From assembly GCF_030704205.1 (NCBI RefSeq), contig NZ_CP131913.1:682001-746000 (forward strand): a stretch of 64,000 bases of DNA, given 5' to 3'. A model generated the notes under the pieces. The model was not told the origin of the DNA. It searched no databases and saw only the letters and a program-made list of their open reading frames with translations. Positions 27,722 to 37,356 of this stretch are shown here, in pieces. The DNA comes from Halomonas alkalicola. Lineage in GTDB: Bacteria > Pseudomonadota > Gammaproteobacteria > Pseudomonadales > Halomonadaceae. The position numbers were made by a program, and so were the translations under genes. Positions within the stretch are counted from its first letter, which is position 1, and each line of letters begins with the position of its first letter.

Positions 27722-29560
27722 CTAGCGCTCGTCGAGCCAGGCCTGCAGCCAGGCCAGCGCCCCGGGGGTGGCTCGCCACTGGTCGCGCATCAGGGTGCGA
27801 TACTGCCACGCCTCTGCCCGGGAGCCCGGCTCGGCCACCCCGTCGCCGGCGACGGCGGGCAGCGGGCGGGGGCTGTCGGCGCACAGCAGGGCCAGGGCAT
27901 AGCCGTTGTGTCGACGGGCCTCCTCCAGCGCCTCGGCGGCCTCGGCCTGACGCTCGAGACGATAGAGCGCCAACGCGCGGCCCAGCAGCAGACCCAGCGC
28001 CGCCTCGCCCAGCTCCTCTCCCGCCGGCGGGTGGCTGACGGCGAGCGCCTCGTCGTCGCGCCCGTCGCGCAGCAGCTGGTCGAGCACCAGCTCCCGGAGC
28101 CCCAGGCTATCGTGGTCATCCAGCGCCAGCAGGCACTCGGCGAGCCGCCGGGAACGCTGGCGTGCGCCGCGCTCCATGCCCACCACCAGCGCCAGGCCGG
28201 TGCGCAGCAGCAGGGCGTTGTCGGCATCGTCCCAGGCCAGGGTGCCGGGCCCCTCCCCGGCCGCCTGGTCGAGCCAGCGCTCCAGCCGCTCGGCCAGGGG
28301 CACGAAGAGGCTCGGGGCCATCCAGGGTAGGCTGCCGAACCGGGTGGTGAGCGCCAGGGCCAGGCCCTGGAGCACCGCCGGGGCATCGAGCCACTCGGGG
28401 TGGGCACAGAGCTCGGGCAGCCACTCGCCGGCCGCCGGCCAGGGGTCATCCTCCAGCCCCAGCGGCGACTCGCTGACTGCCTCCGCCGGGAAGCAGGCGA
28501 GCCATGCCGCCGTGAGGGCCCGCTCACGCTCGCCCTGGTGGTATTCGAGACGCCCCTCGTCGCTGCGAGTGATCTGCAGCCGAGGAGCGGTGGGCAGCAC
28601 CTCCAGCAGGGCCTGCAGCGACGCCAGCGGACCGGCCAGGTCCTCCTCGGCGTTGAGCAGCTGCTCGGCCAGGGCCAGGGTGGCCCCGGGGTTGTCGGCC
28701 AGGTCGGCCAGGAACTCCAGCTGGTCGGGATCCAGCTCGCCCTGGCGGGCGAGGCGGCGGAACCAGAAACGAGCCCGCTCGGCGGCCTCCTCCTCGTGCC
28801 CCTCGTGGAGCAGCAGCATCGCCTCGATATAGGCCAGGGTCGGTGAGTGCGGCAGCGCCTGCTGGGCACGCACGAAGGCGGCCCGGGCGCTGTCGAGGTC
28901 GTCGGCGTCGAGATGCATCAGGCAGAGGCGCTCCAGGGCCACTCCCCTCAGGAACAGCGGGCCCTGCTCGAGCACGGCGTCGAGGAGGGCCTCACGCTTG
29001 TGACGGAAGCCGCGCTCCTGGTAGAGGTCGATGAGGATCTCGAAGGCGGGCTCGGCCTGCTCGGGCAACCGCGACCAGTCGCCGCGCTCGAACAGCGATT
29101 CGAGGATCTGCTGAGCGCGGCCACGCTGGCCGGTCTCGGCGGCGATCAGCCCCGCCTCGAGCAGCGCCTGGGCCGGGGCGCGACCGCTCTCCAGGGCCGC
29201 CTTGAGGGTATCGCCCTTCCACTCCCGCAGCGACAGCATCCACATCAGGTGGTCGGGCACCGGACCGGGCAGGCGCACCGCCCCGCAGCACTGCTTGGTC
29301 TTGCGGCCGGAGTCGCACCAGCAGGGCTCGTTGCGGCCCGGGCGCGCCAGGGGTTCGCAGGCGAAGCCGAGGCGTTCCAGCGGCGTCTGGGACCACAGCT
29401 CCGGTGCCAGCGCCTGGGCCATGGGCAGATTGCCACCCACCAGCGCCGGGCCTTGCTCGCGGGCCCAGGTCATCAGCGCCGGATAGCGCTCGTCGCGGCG
29501 AATCGCCTTGAGGGCTCCCGAGGCAAACCCCAACAGCTGTTCGACCCATACTGCCAGCAT
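27722..29560 (-). CDS. SEC-C motif protein with helical repeats
   Basis: A 612-residue protein. A SEC-C zinc motif lies at residues ~75-93 (GRNEPCWCDSGRKTKQCCG; Cys 80, 82, 91, 92), the metal site that also ends SecA. The rest is a long array of alanine/leucine-rich helical pairs, TPR-like, with no catalytic motif seen. ATG 29560 is chosen for GGAGAG just upstream; an in-frame start four codons earlier is less likely. It could be an adaptor protein. Function unknown. Confidence 0.75.
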   Translation of the reverse strand: MLAVWVEQLLGFASGALKAIRRDERYPALMTWAREQGPALVGGNLPMAQALAPELWSQTPLERLGFACEPLARPGRNEPCWCDSGRKTKQCCGAVRLPGPVPDHLMWMLSLREWKGDTLKAALESGRAPAQALLEAGLIAAETGQRGRAQQILESLFERGDWSRLPEQAEPAFEILIDLYQERGFRHKREALLDAVLEQGPLFLRGVALERLCLMHLDADDLDSARAAFVRAQQALPHSPTLAYIEAMLLLHEGHEEEAAERARFWFRRLARQGELDPDQLEFLADLADNPGATLALAEQLLNAEEDLAGPLASLQALLEVLPTAPRLQITRSDEGRLEYHQGERERALTAAWLACFPAEAVSESPLGLEDDPWPAAGEWLPELCAHPEWLDAPAVLQGLALALTTRFGSLPWMAPSLFVPLAERLERWLDQAAGEGPGTLAWDDADNALLLRTGLALVVGMERGARQRSRRLAECLLALDDHDSLGLRELVLDQLLRDGRDDEALAVSHPPAGEELGEAALGLLLGRALALYRLERQAEAAEALEEARRHNGYALALLCADSPRPLPAVAGDGVAEPGSRAEAWQYRTLMRDQWRATPGALAWLQAWLDER

Positions 29561-29623
29561 GGCACTCTCCACCGTCCGGAAAACGGCACAGTCTACCAGT
29601 CCGCCTGGCGGCTGGGCAGCCGC

Positions 29624-30868
29624 TCAGCGCCGCGCCCACTCCAGCAGCGGCCGGGTACGGGCCTGCATGTCGAGCCGGGCGCCCAGGCGCACCAGGTTCC
29701 AGTAGTGGCCGTTGAGGGTGCGCGACAGCAGCAGTGTCTCCGCAGGCGGCTGCAGGCGGTCCATGGCGGCCCACACCTTGGGGGTGAGGTCACGCAGGCG
29801 GCGGTGCACCCGCACGTCGCCGAAGTCCTGCTCGCCGGGCGCAAACAGCGGCGATACGGCCTCGGCGGATTCCCGGTAGAGCGCCAGCGGGGCGCCGTGC
29901 CCCTGGCGGCCACCGAGCCTGAGCAGCGCCTCGTCCATGGCCATGGGATCACCCGCCAGGGTCGCCTCGAGCAGCTGCATCATGGCGCGCAGGCGCGGCT
30001 CGGGGACCGGGATCACCGCCCCCAGGTCGTAGATCACCAGGCGCCCCTGCGCGTCGACGGCGAAGTTGCCGGCGTGGGGGTCGGCGTGGAGCTCGCCATG
30101 GGTGAAAAGCTCCTCGGTGAGCCAGTCGGCCAGGGTCACCGCCACGCCCTGACGCAGGGCATCGTCGCCCGATTCCAGCTCGCGCAGCGGGGTTCCCGGC
30201 GCATAGCGCATGGCCAGCACGCGCTCGCCGCAGAGCGCGGGCAGCGGCTCGGGGATCACCAGGTTCTCGAGGTGGGCATAGCGCGCCCGGTAGCGGGCCA
30301 GCGCCTCGGCCTCGGCGCGGTAGTCCAACTCGCCACGCAGGCTGGCGGCGAGCTCCTCGAAGAGCGCATCGAGGCGCGCCTGGGGCACCTTGAACCAGCG
30401 GCCCAGCCGCATCAGCCGGCGCACCTGGGCCAGGTCACTCTCCAGCACCTCGGCGAGCCCCGGGTACTGCACCTTGAGCACCAGGATCTCGCCGTCCCGG
30501 GTCACGGCACGGTGCACCTGCCCCATGGAGGCGCTGGCGAAGGGACGCTCCTCGACCTCGCGAAACACCGCGTCGAGATCGCCATACTGAGCCACCAGGC
30601 TCTCGCGGATGCGCGGCCAGGGCATGGGCTCGGCCTGGCGCTGCAGGCGAGCGAGCTCCTCGGCCAGGTCGGGGGGCAGGAGGTCATCCCACTGGGACAT
30701 GATCTGGGCCAGCTTCATGGCCGGCCCCTTGAGCTCGGAGAGCCCCTCGAACAGCGCCTCGCCCAGGGCCCGCCAGTCCGCCTGGCCGCCCAGCCGGGTG
30801 CGGATCAGCGCGCCGCCGGTCCGGGCACCCAGTCCCAGCAGTCGTCTCGTCCTGCCTCGTTCGCGCAT
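29624..30868 (-). CDS. ABC1/UbiB-family atypical kinase
   Basis: A 414-residue member of the ABC1/ADCK/UbiB family. The family helix reads KGPAMKLAQIMS (KxAQ in place of the usual KxGQ), the Ala-rich nucleotide loop is FASASMGQVHRA, and the kinase core shows HGELHADPHAGNF (catalytic/metal loop) and YDLGAVI (DLG in place of DFG). It lacks the C-terminal membrane helices of UbiB itself, so it is a UbiB-like paralogue and not the ubiquinone-operon gene. Substrate unknown. Confidence 0.85.
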   Translation of the reverse strand: MRERGRTRRLLGLGARTGGALIRTRLGGQADWRALGEALFEGLSELKGPAMKLAQIMSQWDDLLPPDLAEELARLQRQAEPMPWPRIRESLVAQYGDLDAVFREVEERPFASASMGQVHRAVTRDGEILVLKVQYPGLAEVLESDLAQVRRLMRLGRWFKVPQARLDALFEELAASLRGELDYRAEAEALARYRARYAHLENLVIPEPLPALCGERVLAMRYAPGTPLRELESGDDALRQGVAVTLADWLTEELFTHGELHADPHAGNFAVDAQGRLVIYDLGAVIPVPEPRLRAMMQLLEATLAGDPMAMDEALLRLGGRQGHGAPLALYRESAEAVSPLFAPGEQDFGDVRVHRRLRDLTPKVWAAMDRLQPPAETLLLSRTLNGHYWNLVRLGARLDMQARTRPLLEWARR

Positions 30869-30993
30869 GCTGTCGCTCCGCTCGTTGGGTCGAAATACCG
30901 ATACAAGGATTGTACATCAAAATCATCTCGTGACACCTGGCCAGGGACACCGCCGGCTGGAAGAATATCCAGACTACCGCCGAAGAGCCTGCC

Positions 30994-32902
30994 ATGCGCC
31001 TGATCATCGCCGAGAAGCCCAGTCTCGCCCGCGCCATCGCCGACGCCCTGCCCGGCGCCCCCCGCAAGCAGGAGGGCGCCATTGCCGTGGGCGACACCGT
31101 GGTGACCTGGTGCCTGGGCCACCTGCTGGAGCAGGCGCCGCCGGACGCCTATGACCCGGCCCTCAAGCAGTGGCGGCTCGATAGCCTGCCGATCCTGCCC
31201 AGCCGCTGGAAGCTGACGCCGCGCCCGAAGGCGCGTGGCCAGCTGGCGGTGATCCGCGGCCTGCTCAAGTCCGCCCGGGAGGTGGTCCACGCCGGCGACC
31301 CGGACCGCGAGGGCCAGCTGCTGGTGCAGGAGGTGATCGAGCACCTGGGCTGGAAGGGGACGGTCCTGCGTCTGCTGGTCAGCGACCTCAACCGGCCGGC
31401 GGTGCAGCGCGCGCTGGCCCGGCTGGAGGACAACGCCCGCTATCAGCCGCTCTATCGCGCCGCCGAGTCGCGCTCCCGGGCCGACTGGCTCTACGGCATC
31501 AACCTCACCCGAGCCTGGACCCTCACCGGGCGCCAGGCGGGCCACGACGGAGTGCTCTCCGTGGGCCGGGTGCAGACGCCGGTGCTGGGGCTGGTGGTTC
31601 GCCGCGACGCCGAGATCCGCGACTTCACCCCCCACCCCTTCTACGTGCTGTGGGCGGACCTCGCCGTGGCGCGCGGGACGCTGCGCGCCTGGTGGGCGCC
31701 CGGCGAGGGCCAGCCTCTGGACGACCAGGGGCGACTGCTCGAGCGTGCCCCCGCCGCTGCCCTGGCCGAACGGCTGCCCGGCGCCGAGGGGCGGCTCACC
31801 TCGCTCGAGACCCAGGAGAAGCGCCAGGCCGCCCCGCTGCCCTACTCCCTCTCCGCGCTGCAGGTAGACGCCGCACGCCGCTACGGGCTCTCTGCCAAGG
31901 CGGTGCTGGATACCTGCCAGGCCCTCTATGAGCGCCACCAGCTGATCACCTACCCGCGCTCCGACTGCCGCTACCTGCCCCAGGAGCACTTCGCCACCGC
32001 CAGGACCACCCTGGAGAGCGCCTGCCGGGCGGACGACACCCACCCTGCGCCAGTGGCTGGCCGGGGCCGACTTCACGCGGCGCTCGCGGGCCTGGAACGA
32101 CAAGCAGGTGGGCGCCCACCACGCCCTGGCCCCCACCGGCCGGCCCATGGACCCCACCCGCCTCTCGGCCACTGAGGCCAACGTCTTCCGGCTGATCGCC
32201 CGCAACGTGCTGGCCCAGTTCTATCCCCCACTCGCCACCCGGGAGGTGAAGGCGGAGTTCCAGATTCTCGGCGAGGCCTTTCGCGCCCGCGGCCAGGAGA
32301 TTCTCGAGGCGGGCTGGAAGCCGCTCTTCACCACCCGCGACGAGGCGCCGCCGCTGCCGGCGCTCAGCGAGGGCGAAGCGTGCCGGGTCGTCGAGGCCGC
32401 CGTGGAGGATCGCGAGACCCGCCCGCCGGAGCCCTTCAACGACGCCAGCCTGATCAAGGCGATGATGAACATCGCCCGCTACGTGGACGACCCGGCGGTG
32501 AGGCGCACCCTGCGCGAGCACGACGGCCTGGGCACCGAGGCCACCCGCGCCGGCATCATCGAGACCCTGGTGGAGCGCGGCTACCTGGTGCGGCGCGCCA
32601 AGGCGCTGCGTGCCACGCGCCTCGGCAGCGCCCTGATCGCTTCGCTGCCCGAGGCGGCCAGCCGCCCGGAGCGCACCGCCCTGTGGGAGCAGCGCCTCTC
32701 GGCCATCGCCGAGGCGGGCGCCGACCCCGCCCCCTTCCTCGGCGACCTGATCCGCGACCTGCACGGCCTGCTGGCCAGCGCCGACGCCGGCCGCCTGCGC
32801 CAGGCGCTGGCCACCGCCCGCGGCGAGGAGCCCGCCCCCGCGGGGGCGCGCCCCGGCCAGACGCCGAGGCACGGCCTCCCGTCGCCGCAGCGGAACCGGT
32901 AG
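30994..32902 (+). pseudogene. topB: DNA topoisomerase III, interrupted by one frameshift
   Basis: Type IA topoisomerase that decatenates DNA. Frame one (30994 to ~32040) has IIAEKPSLARAIADAL, GDPDREGQLLVQEV (TOPRIM acids) and the active-site tyrosine in LITYPRSDCRYLP. Frame two (~32040 to 32902) continues the same protein from TLRQWLAGADFTRRSRAWNDKQVG to the C-terminus. One surplus base near GACACCCACCCTG (about 32036-32046) explains the break. Joined, the protein is ~636 residues, the usual TopB size. A sequencing error is likely, as both halves are fully conserved; a real frameshift would kill the enzyme. Confidence 0.87.
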
Positions 32903-32938
32903 CGGCACCCGTCGCCCGAGCCGCAAGCGGAGCGGCTC

Positions 32939-33955
32939 ATGAACCGGCAGGGCACCCACTGGATCGTCGGCCCCGGCGCCCTGGGCCGGCTGATCGGCCT
33001 GCGCCTGGCCACCCGCCCGGGCCCGCCCGTGGCGGTGGCCCTGATCGGGCGCCGTCGCCTCCCCATGGAGCAGACGCTGGTCACCCCCCAGGGGGAGGCC
33101 CTGAGCGTCAGCGTGGCAACCGCCACCCTGGAGTCGCTGCCGACCGACCCGCCCGGCGTGGTGCACCTGACCACCAAGGCCTACGGCGCCGAGGCGGCCC
33201 ATGTCGCCCTGGCCTCCCACCTGCCTGCCGGCACGCCGCTGGTGCTGTGGCAGAACGGCTTCGGCTGCCAGCCACGCCTCGCCCAGCGCCACGACGGCCC
33301 GGTGCTGTGTGCCACCACCACCGAGGGCGCCTACCTCGAGGCCGGGCCGGCGAGCGACGGCCGGGTGGTCCATGCCGGCCACGGCGAGACCCTGATCGGG
33401 ACGCTCGACGACGCCAGGGACACCCGGCATGCCGCACTCGCCAGGGCCCTGGCCGGCGAGCTCGCCACCGCGCTCACCGACGCCGGCCTGGCCGCCCGGG
33501 CGGTCGACGATATCCACCGGCGGCTGTGGCACAAGCTCGCCGTCAATGCCGCCATCAACCCGCTGGTGGCACGCTTCGGCATCCGCAACGGCCAGCTGCG
33601 CGACCGCCCCTTCCGCCCCATGGTGGAGGCGGTCATCGCCGAGGTGGCGACGATCCTGGCCGCCGAGGGCATCGCCCCGCCCGACGGGGCGGGGGGCGTG
33701 ATGGCGCGAGGGGAGGAGCATGCCCGGGACCTCGAGGCGTGGCGAGGCCTGGTATGGCGAGTGGTGGAGGGCACCGCCGGCAACCGCGCCTCCATGCTGC
33801 AGGACGTGCTGGCCGGGCGTCCCACCGAACACGAGGCGATCCTCGGCCCGCTGCTGGCCGCCGCCGACACCCATCGGCTCCCGGCCCCGCGCCTGACCGA
33901 ACTGGCGGACTGGCTCAGGGCCCGGGAAGTGGCGGGCTCGAGCGACACTTGCTAG
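32939..33955 (+). CDS. panE: 2-dehydropantoate 2-reductase (ketopantoate reductase)
   Basis: NADPH-dependent reductase that makes pantoate for CoA synthesis. The 338-residue protein has the Rossmann motif WIVGPGALGRLIGLRLA, the NGFGCQPRLA segment near 115, a catalytic Lys in RRLWHKLAVNAAINPL and the C-terminal segment TEHEAILGPLLAAADTHRLPAPRL. GGAGCGG lies upstream of ATG 32939, 36 bases after topB. The N-terminus (GPGALG rather than GAGAIG) is a little divergent, but the assignment is good. Related PanE-like paralogues of unknown substrate are possible. Confidence 0.84.
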   Translation: MNRQGTHWIVGPGALGRLIGLRLATRPGPPVAVALIGRRRLPMEQTLVTPQGEALSVSVATATLESLPTDPPGVVHLTTKAYGAEAAHVALASHLPAGTPLVLWQNGFGCQPRLAQRHDGPVLCATTTEGAYLEAGPASDGRVVHAGHGETLIGTLDDARDTRHAALARALAGELATALTDAGLAARAVDDIHRRLWHKLAVNAAINPLVARFGIRNGQLRDRPFRPMVEAVIAEVATILAAEGIAPPDGAGGVMARGEEHARDLEAWRGLVWRVVEGTAGNRASMLQDVLAGRPTEHEAILGPLLAAADTHRLPAPRLTELADWLRAREVAGSSDTC

Positions 33956-34029
33956 GCTATCTTGACACCAATCACTCGCCCTGAGGCTCTTGCCGAGGTC
34001 GGCCGGGCCCCAGCGCAAGGACAGGGATC

Positions 34030-34596
34030 ATGAGAACGCGTTCCCTCTGCGCCTGCCTGCTGGCCTGCCTGGCCGCCACCGCCACGCCCGTGGCGCTGGC
34101 CGATGGCGCCCCCTCCTTTGCCGGCAAGGACAGCGACCTGATGCGCCTGGACAACGGCATGGTGATCGAGGGGCGCGACATCGAGACGCCAGACGGCTAC
34201 ACCTCCGGCTTCCGGCTCATCGCCGGCTTCACCCCGCTGCGCCTTCCCCGGCTCGACCTGGCCGCAGAATTCAGCTATCGCGAAAGCGACGAGGTGCCCA
34301 CCCGGATGGGTGACAACAGCCTGCTGGTCAACTCGGTCAGCCTGGGCGGCAGCCTGATGGCCGGCGTGCGCATCGGCCAGCTCGGCCTCTACGCCAAGTC
34401 CGGCCTGGCGGGCTGGGAGGGCGACGCGGTGATCCCCCGGGATGCCCTCAATACCGCCGGCACCACCCGAGTGACTGGCCTCGGCGCCCGCCTGGAGTTC
34501 AACCACCTGGTCAGCCGCCTGGAGTTCGAGGAGTTCGATGCCCCGGACATGGCGCATCTCAACCTGTTCACCGCCTCGCTGCACTTCCCCTTCTAG
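34030..34596 (+). CDS. Small outer-membrane beta-barrel-like protein
   Basis: A 188-residue protein with a signal peptide (TRSLCACLLACLAATATPVALA, cleavage near 24) and alternating polar/hydrophobic strands ending in SLHFPF, the C-terminal aromatic end typical of outer-membrane barrels. LAAEFSYRESDE and VRIGQLGLYAKSGLAG are likely strands, resembling the OmpX/OmpA-like eight-stranded group. No specific family recognised. It is convergent with ppc; the intergenic region holds a heptamer repeat and a hairpin. Confidence 0.7.
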   Translation: MRTRSLCACLLACLAATATPVALADGAPSFAGKDSDLMRLDNGMVIEGRDIETPDGYTSGFRLIAGFTPLRLPRLDLAAEFSYRESDEVPTRMGDNSLLVNSVSLGGSLMAGVRIGQLGLYAKSGLAGWEGDAVIPRDALNTAGTTRVTGLGARLEFNHLVSRLEFEEFDAPDMAHLNLFTASLHFPF

Positions 34597-34620
34597 AAGC
34601 AAGAAGCAAGAAGCAAGAAG
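34597..34620. repeat. Short heptamer tandem repeat
   Basis: AAGCAAG is repeated three times plus a partial fourth, directly after the barrel-gene stop. Its copy number could vary. No promoter or regulatory role is apparent. Confidence 0.85.
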
Positions 34621-34643
34621 CTAGACAGACAAGGTGTCCGCGC

Positions 34644-34682
34644 AGGCACAAGCCGCAAGGGGTTTCCTTGCCGCCTGTGCCT
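34644..34682. terminator. Bidirectional hairpin between the barrel gene and ppc
   Basis: Arms AGGCACAAGCCGCAAGG and its near complement at 34666-34682 form a 17-bp stem with two mismatches and a 5-base loop. It sits between the convergent genes; no long T-run follows on either strand. Confidence 0.6.
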
Positions 34683-34707
34683 ACTCGCCTGATGCGGGCC
34701 GAAGACC

Positions 34708-37356
34708 CTAGCCGGTATTGCGCAGCCCCGCCGCGATGCCCGCCATGGTGACCATCAGCGCCCGGGACAGGTCGGCGCTGATCGCCCCGTCGGCATCCCG
34801 GTTGCGCTGCAGAAGCTCCGCCTGCAGGCCATGCAGCGGATCGATATAGGGGTTGCGTACCGCGATGGCCTGGCGAATCAGCGGGGTCTTCTCCAGCAGC
34901 TCCTGCTGTTCAAGGGCCTGCAGCACCACCTGATGAAGCCGGCCGAAACGCTCGCGCAGCCGCTCGCCCAGCGCCTTGAGCGCCGGCTCGTCCACAAGGC
35001 GATGCTCATAGTAGGCCGCGATGCCCACGTCGGCCTTGGCCAGCAGCATCTCCAGCATGTCCAGGTAGGTGCCGAAGAAGGGCCAGCTATCGCGCATCTC
35101 CTGGAGCACCTCCAGGCCACCCTCCTCCTCCAGGCGCCGGGCGAAGGCCTCGCCGCTGCCCAGCCAGGCGGGCAGCATCAGCCGGATCTGGGTCCAGGCG
35201 AATATCCACGGGATCGCGCGCAGCGTCTCGACCCCACCGTCCTGGCGGCGCTTGGTGGGACGCGAGCCCAGCGGCAGCCGCCCCAGCGACCCCTCCGGCG
35301 TCACCGCCCGGAAGTAGGGCACGAAGTCGGGATCCTCGCGCACCACGCCGACATAGGCACGGTGGGCCACCTCGGCCAGGCGATCCATCTCCTCGCGCCA
35401 GCGGGGCTGCGGCGCCGGCGGCGGCAGAAGGGTCGCCTCCAGCACCGCACAGGCGTAGATCTCCATGGAGCGCAGGGCGATCTCCGGCTGGCCGAACTTG
35501 AAGCGGATCATCTCGCCCTGCTCGGTCACGCGAAGGCTGCCGTTCACCGACCCGGGCGGCTGGGAGAGAATCGCCGCGTGAGCCGGGCCGCCGCCGCGCC
35601 CCACGGTGCCGCCGCGGCCGTGGAACAGGGTCAGGTCGACACCATGCTGGCGGCATACCTCAACCAGGGTCTCCTGGGCGCGATACTGGGCCCAGGCCGC
35701 GGCCAGCTGCCCGGCATCCTTGGCCGAGTCGGAGTAGCCGATCATCACCTCCTGGCGGTCGGCGACGAGGGCGCGGTAGCCGGGCAGCGACAGCAGCCGG
35801 TCGATGACGTCGCCGGCATGGTTGAGGTCGTCCAGGCTCTCGAACAGCGGCGCGATGGGCAGCTTGACCTCGCCCCCCACCTCCTTCATCAGCAACGCCA
35901 CGGCCAGCACGTCGGAGGGTTGCCCCGCCATGGAGATGATATAGGTGCCCAGCGCCTCGGCCTGCTCGCTGGCGATGACGCGGAAGGTATCGATCACCTC
36001 CCGGGACTCCGAGGAGCACTCCCAGCGGCGAGGAATCAGCGGACGCCGCGAGGCGAGCTCCTCGAGCAGGAAGGTCTGGCGCTGCTCCTCGCTCCAGTCG
36101 CGGTAGTGGCCAAGGCCCAGGCCATCGGTGAGCTCCTCCATCACCTGGGCGTGACGCCCCGCCTCCTGGCGGATGTCGAGTTTGGTCAGGGTCACCCCGA
36201 ACACCGCCACCCGACGCAGGGTATCGAGCAAGGCGCCGTTGGCGATGGTGTCGAGGCCCACATCGCACAGCGAGCGGTAGCAGGTCAGCAGCGGCGCGAA
36301 GAGCTGGTCGCGGCTCTCGATGACCGGCCCACCGTCGAAGGGCTTGCCGTCCAGGCACGCCTTGGCCCAGTCGCGGGTCGCCTCGACCCGGGTGAGCAGC
36401 CGGCGCAGCAACTCGCGATAGGGTTCGGCGACATCCCCCACCTCGGCCTTCAGGGCGCTGTTGGCCTTCCACATGGAGAGCTCGGCCTTGAGCTGCTCCA
36501 GGTCACGCAGGTAGAGGTCGGCGGCCATCCAGCGTCCCAGCAGCAGCACCTCGCGGGTGACCCGGGAGGTGACGTTGGGATTGCCGTCACGGTCGCCCCC
36601 CATCCAGGAGGCGAAGCGGATCGGCGCCGAATCCAGCGGCAGCCGCTCGCCGGCGGTCTCCAGCAGCAGGTTGTCGAGGTCGCGATGGAAGTCGGGCACC
36701 GCCTGCCACAGCGAGTTCTCGATCACCGCGAAGCCCCATTTCGCCTCGTCCACCGGGGTGGGACGCTCGTGGCGGATCTCGTCGGTATGCCAGGCCTGGC
36801 TGATCAGCTCCTCCAGGCGCCCCTTGGCCCGGACGCCCCGCTCGGGGTAGTCGCCGGAGGACTCGATGGCGGTGAGGCAGTCGTCGATGGCATCGTACTT
36901 CTGGATCAGGGTGCGGCGGATGACCTCGGTGGGATGGGCCGTGAGCACGAGCTCGACGCGCATGGCGGCCAGGGTCTCGACGAGCTTGCGCGGCGTGTTG
37001 CCGGCCTCGCGGGCGCGGGCCAGCAGTTCACTGAGCACCGGCTGGCTGCCGGGGCGGTAGTCCTCCACGCGGCGAAAGCGCGCCCGATAGTGCTGCTCGG
37101 CGATATTGGCCAGGTTGAGAAACTGGTTGAAGGCGCGGGTCACCGGCAGCAGGTCGCGGTCGGGCAGGCGACGCAGGTAGTCGATCAGTTCGCGCTGGCT
37201 CGTCTCGTCGCCCTGGCGGCCGCGCTTGGCGAAGCCGCGGATGGTCTCGATCTTGTCGACGAAACCGGCACCCAGGTCATCGGCGATGGTGCGCCCCAGG
37301 CTATCGCCCAGGACACGAACGTTGTCGCGCAGGGATTCATGCAGGTCGTGGCTCAT
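34708..37356 (-). CDS. ppc: Phosphoenolpyruvate carboxylase
   Basis: Carboxylates PEP to oxaloacetate to refill the TCA cycle. The 882-residue length is normal. Conserved sites: catalytic His in VLTAHPTEVIRR, GYSDSAKDAG, the FHGRGGTVGRGGGP loop and the C-terminal RNTG (usual QNTG). The ATG overlaps the mazG stop by four bases (ATGA), so it is the last gene of a coupled cysM-rlmD-relA-mazG-ppc run. Allosteric effectors were not judged. Confidence 0.97.
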   Translation of the reverse strand: MSHDLHESLRDNVRVLGDSLGRTIADDLGAGFVDKIETIRGFAKRGRQGDETSQRELIDYLRRLPDRDLLPVTRAFNQFLNLANIAEQHYRARFRRVEDYRPGSQPVLSELLARAREAGNTPRKLVETLAAMRVELVLTAHPTEVIRRTLIQKYDAIDDCLTAIESSGDYPERGVRAKGRLEELISQAWHTDEIRHERPTPVDEAKWGFAVIENSLWQAVPDFHRDLDNLLLETAGERLPLDSAPIRFASWMGGDRDGNPNVTSRVTREVLLLGRWMAADLYLRDLEQLKAELSMWKANSALKAEVGDVAEPYRELLRRLLTRVEATRDWAKACLDGKPFDGGPVIESRDQLFAPLLTCYRSLCDVGLDTIANGALLDTLRRVAVFGVTLTKLDIRQEAGRHAQVMEELTDGLGLGHYRDWSEEQRQTFLLEELASRRPLIPRRWECSSESREVIDTFRVIASEQAEALGTYIISMAGQPSDVLAVALLMKEVGGEVKLPIAPLFESLDDLNHAGDVIDRLLSLPGYRALVADRQEVMIGYSDSAKDAGQLAAAWAQYRAQETLVEVCRQHGVDLTLFHGRGGTVGRGGGPAHAAILSQPPGSVNGSLRVTEQGEMIRFKFGQPEIALRSMEIYACAVLEATLLPPPAPQPRWREEMDRLAEVAHRAYVGVVREDPDFVPYFRAVTPEGSLGRLPLGSRPTKRRQDGGVETLRAIPWIFAWTQIRLMLPAWLGSGEAFARRLEEEGGLEVLQEMRDSWPFFGTYLDMLEMLLAKADVGIAAYYEHRLVDEPALKALGERLRERFGRLHQVVLQALEQQELLEKTPLIRQAIAVRNPYIDPLHGLQAELLQRNRDADGAISADLSRALMVTMAGIAAGLRNTG

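Noticed and set aside
34597-34620. The AAGCAAG repeats as a CRISPR or protein-binding array
   Set aside because: The unit is only seven bases with no spacer; it is a simple tandem repeat.
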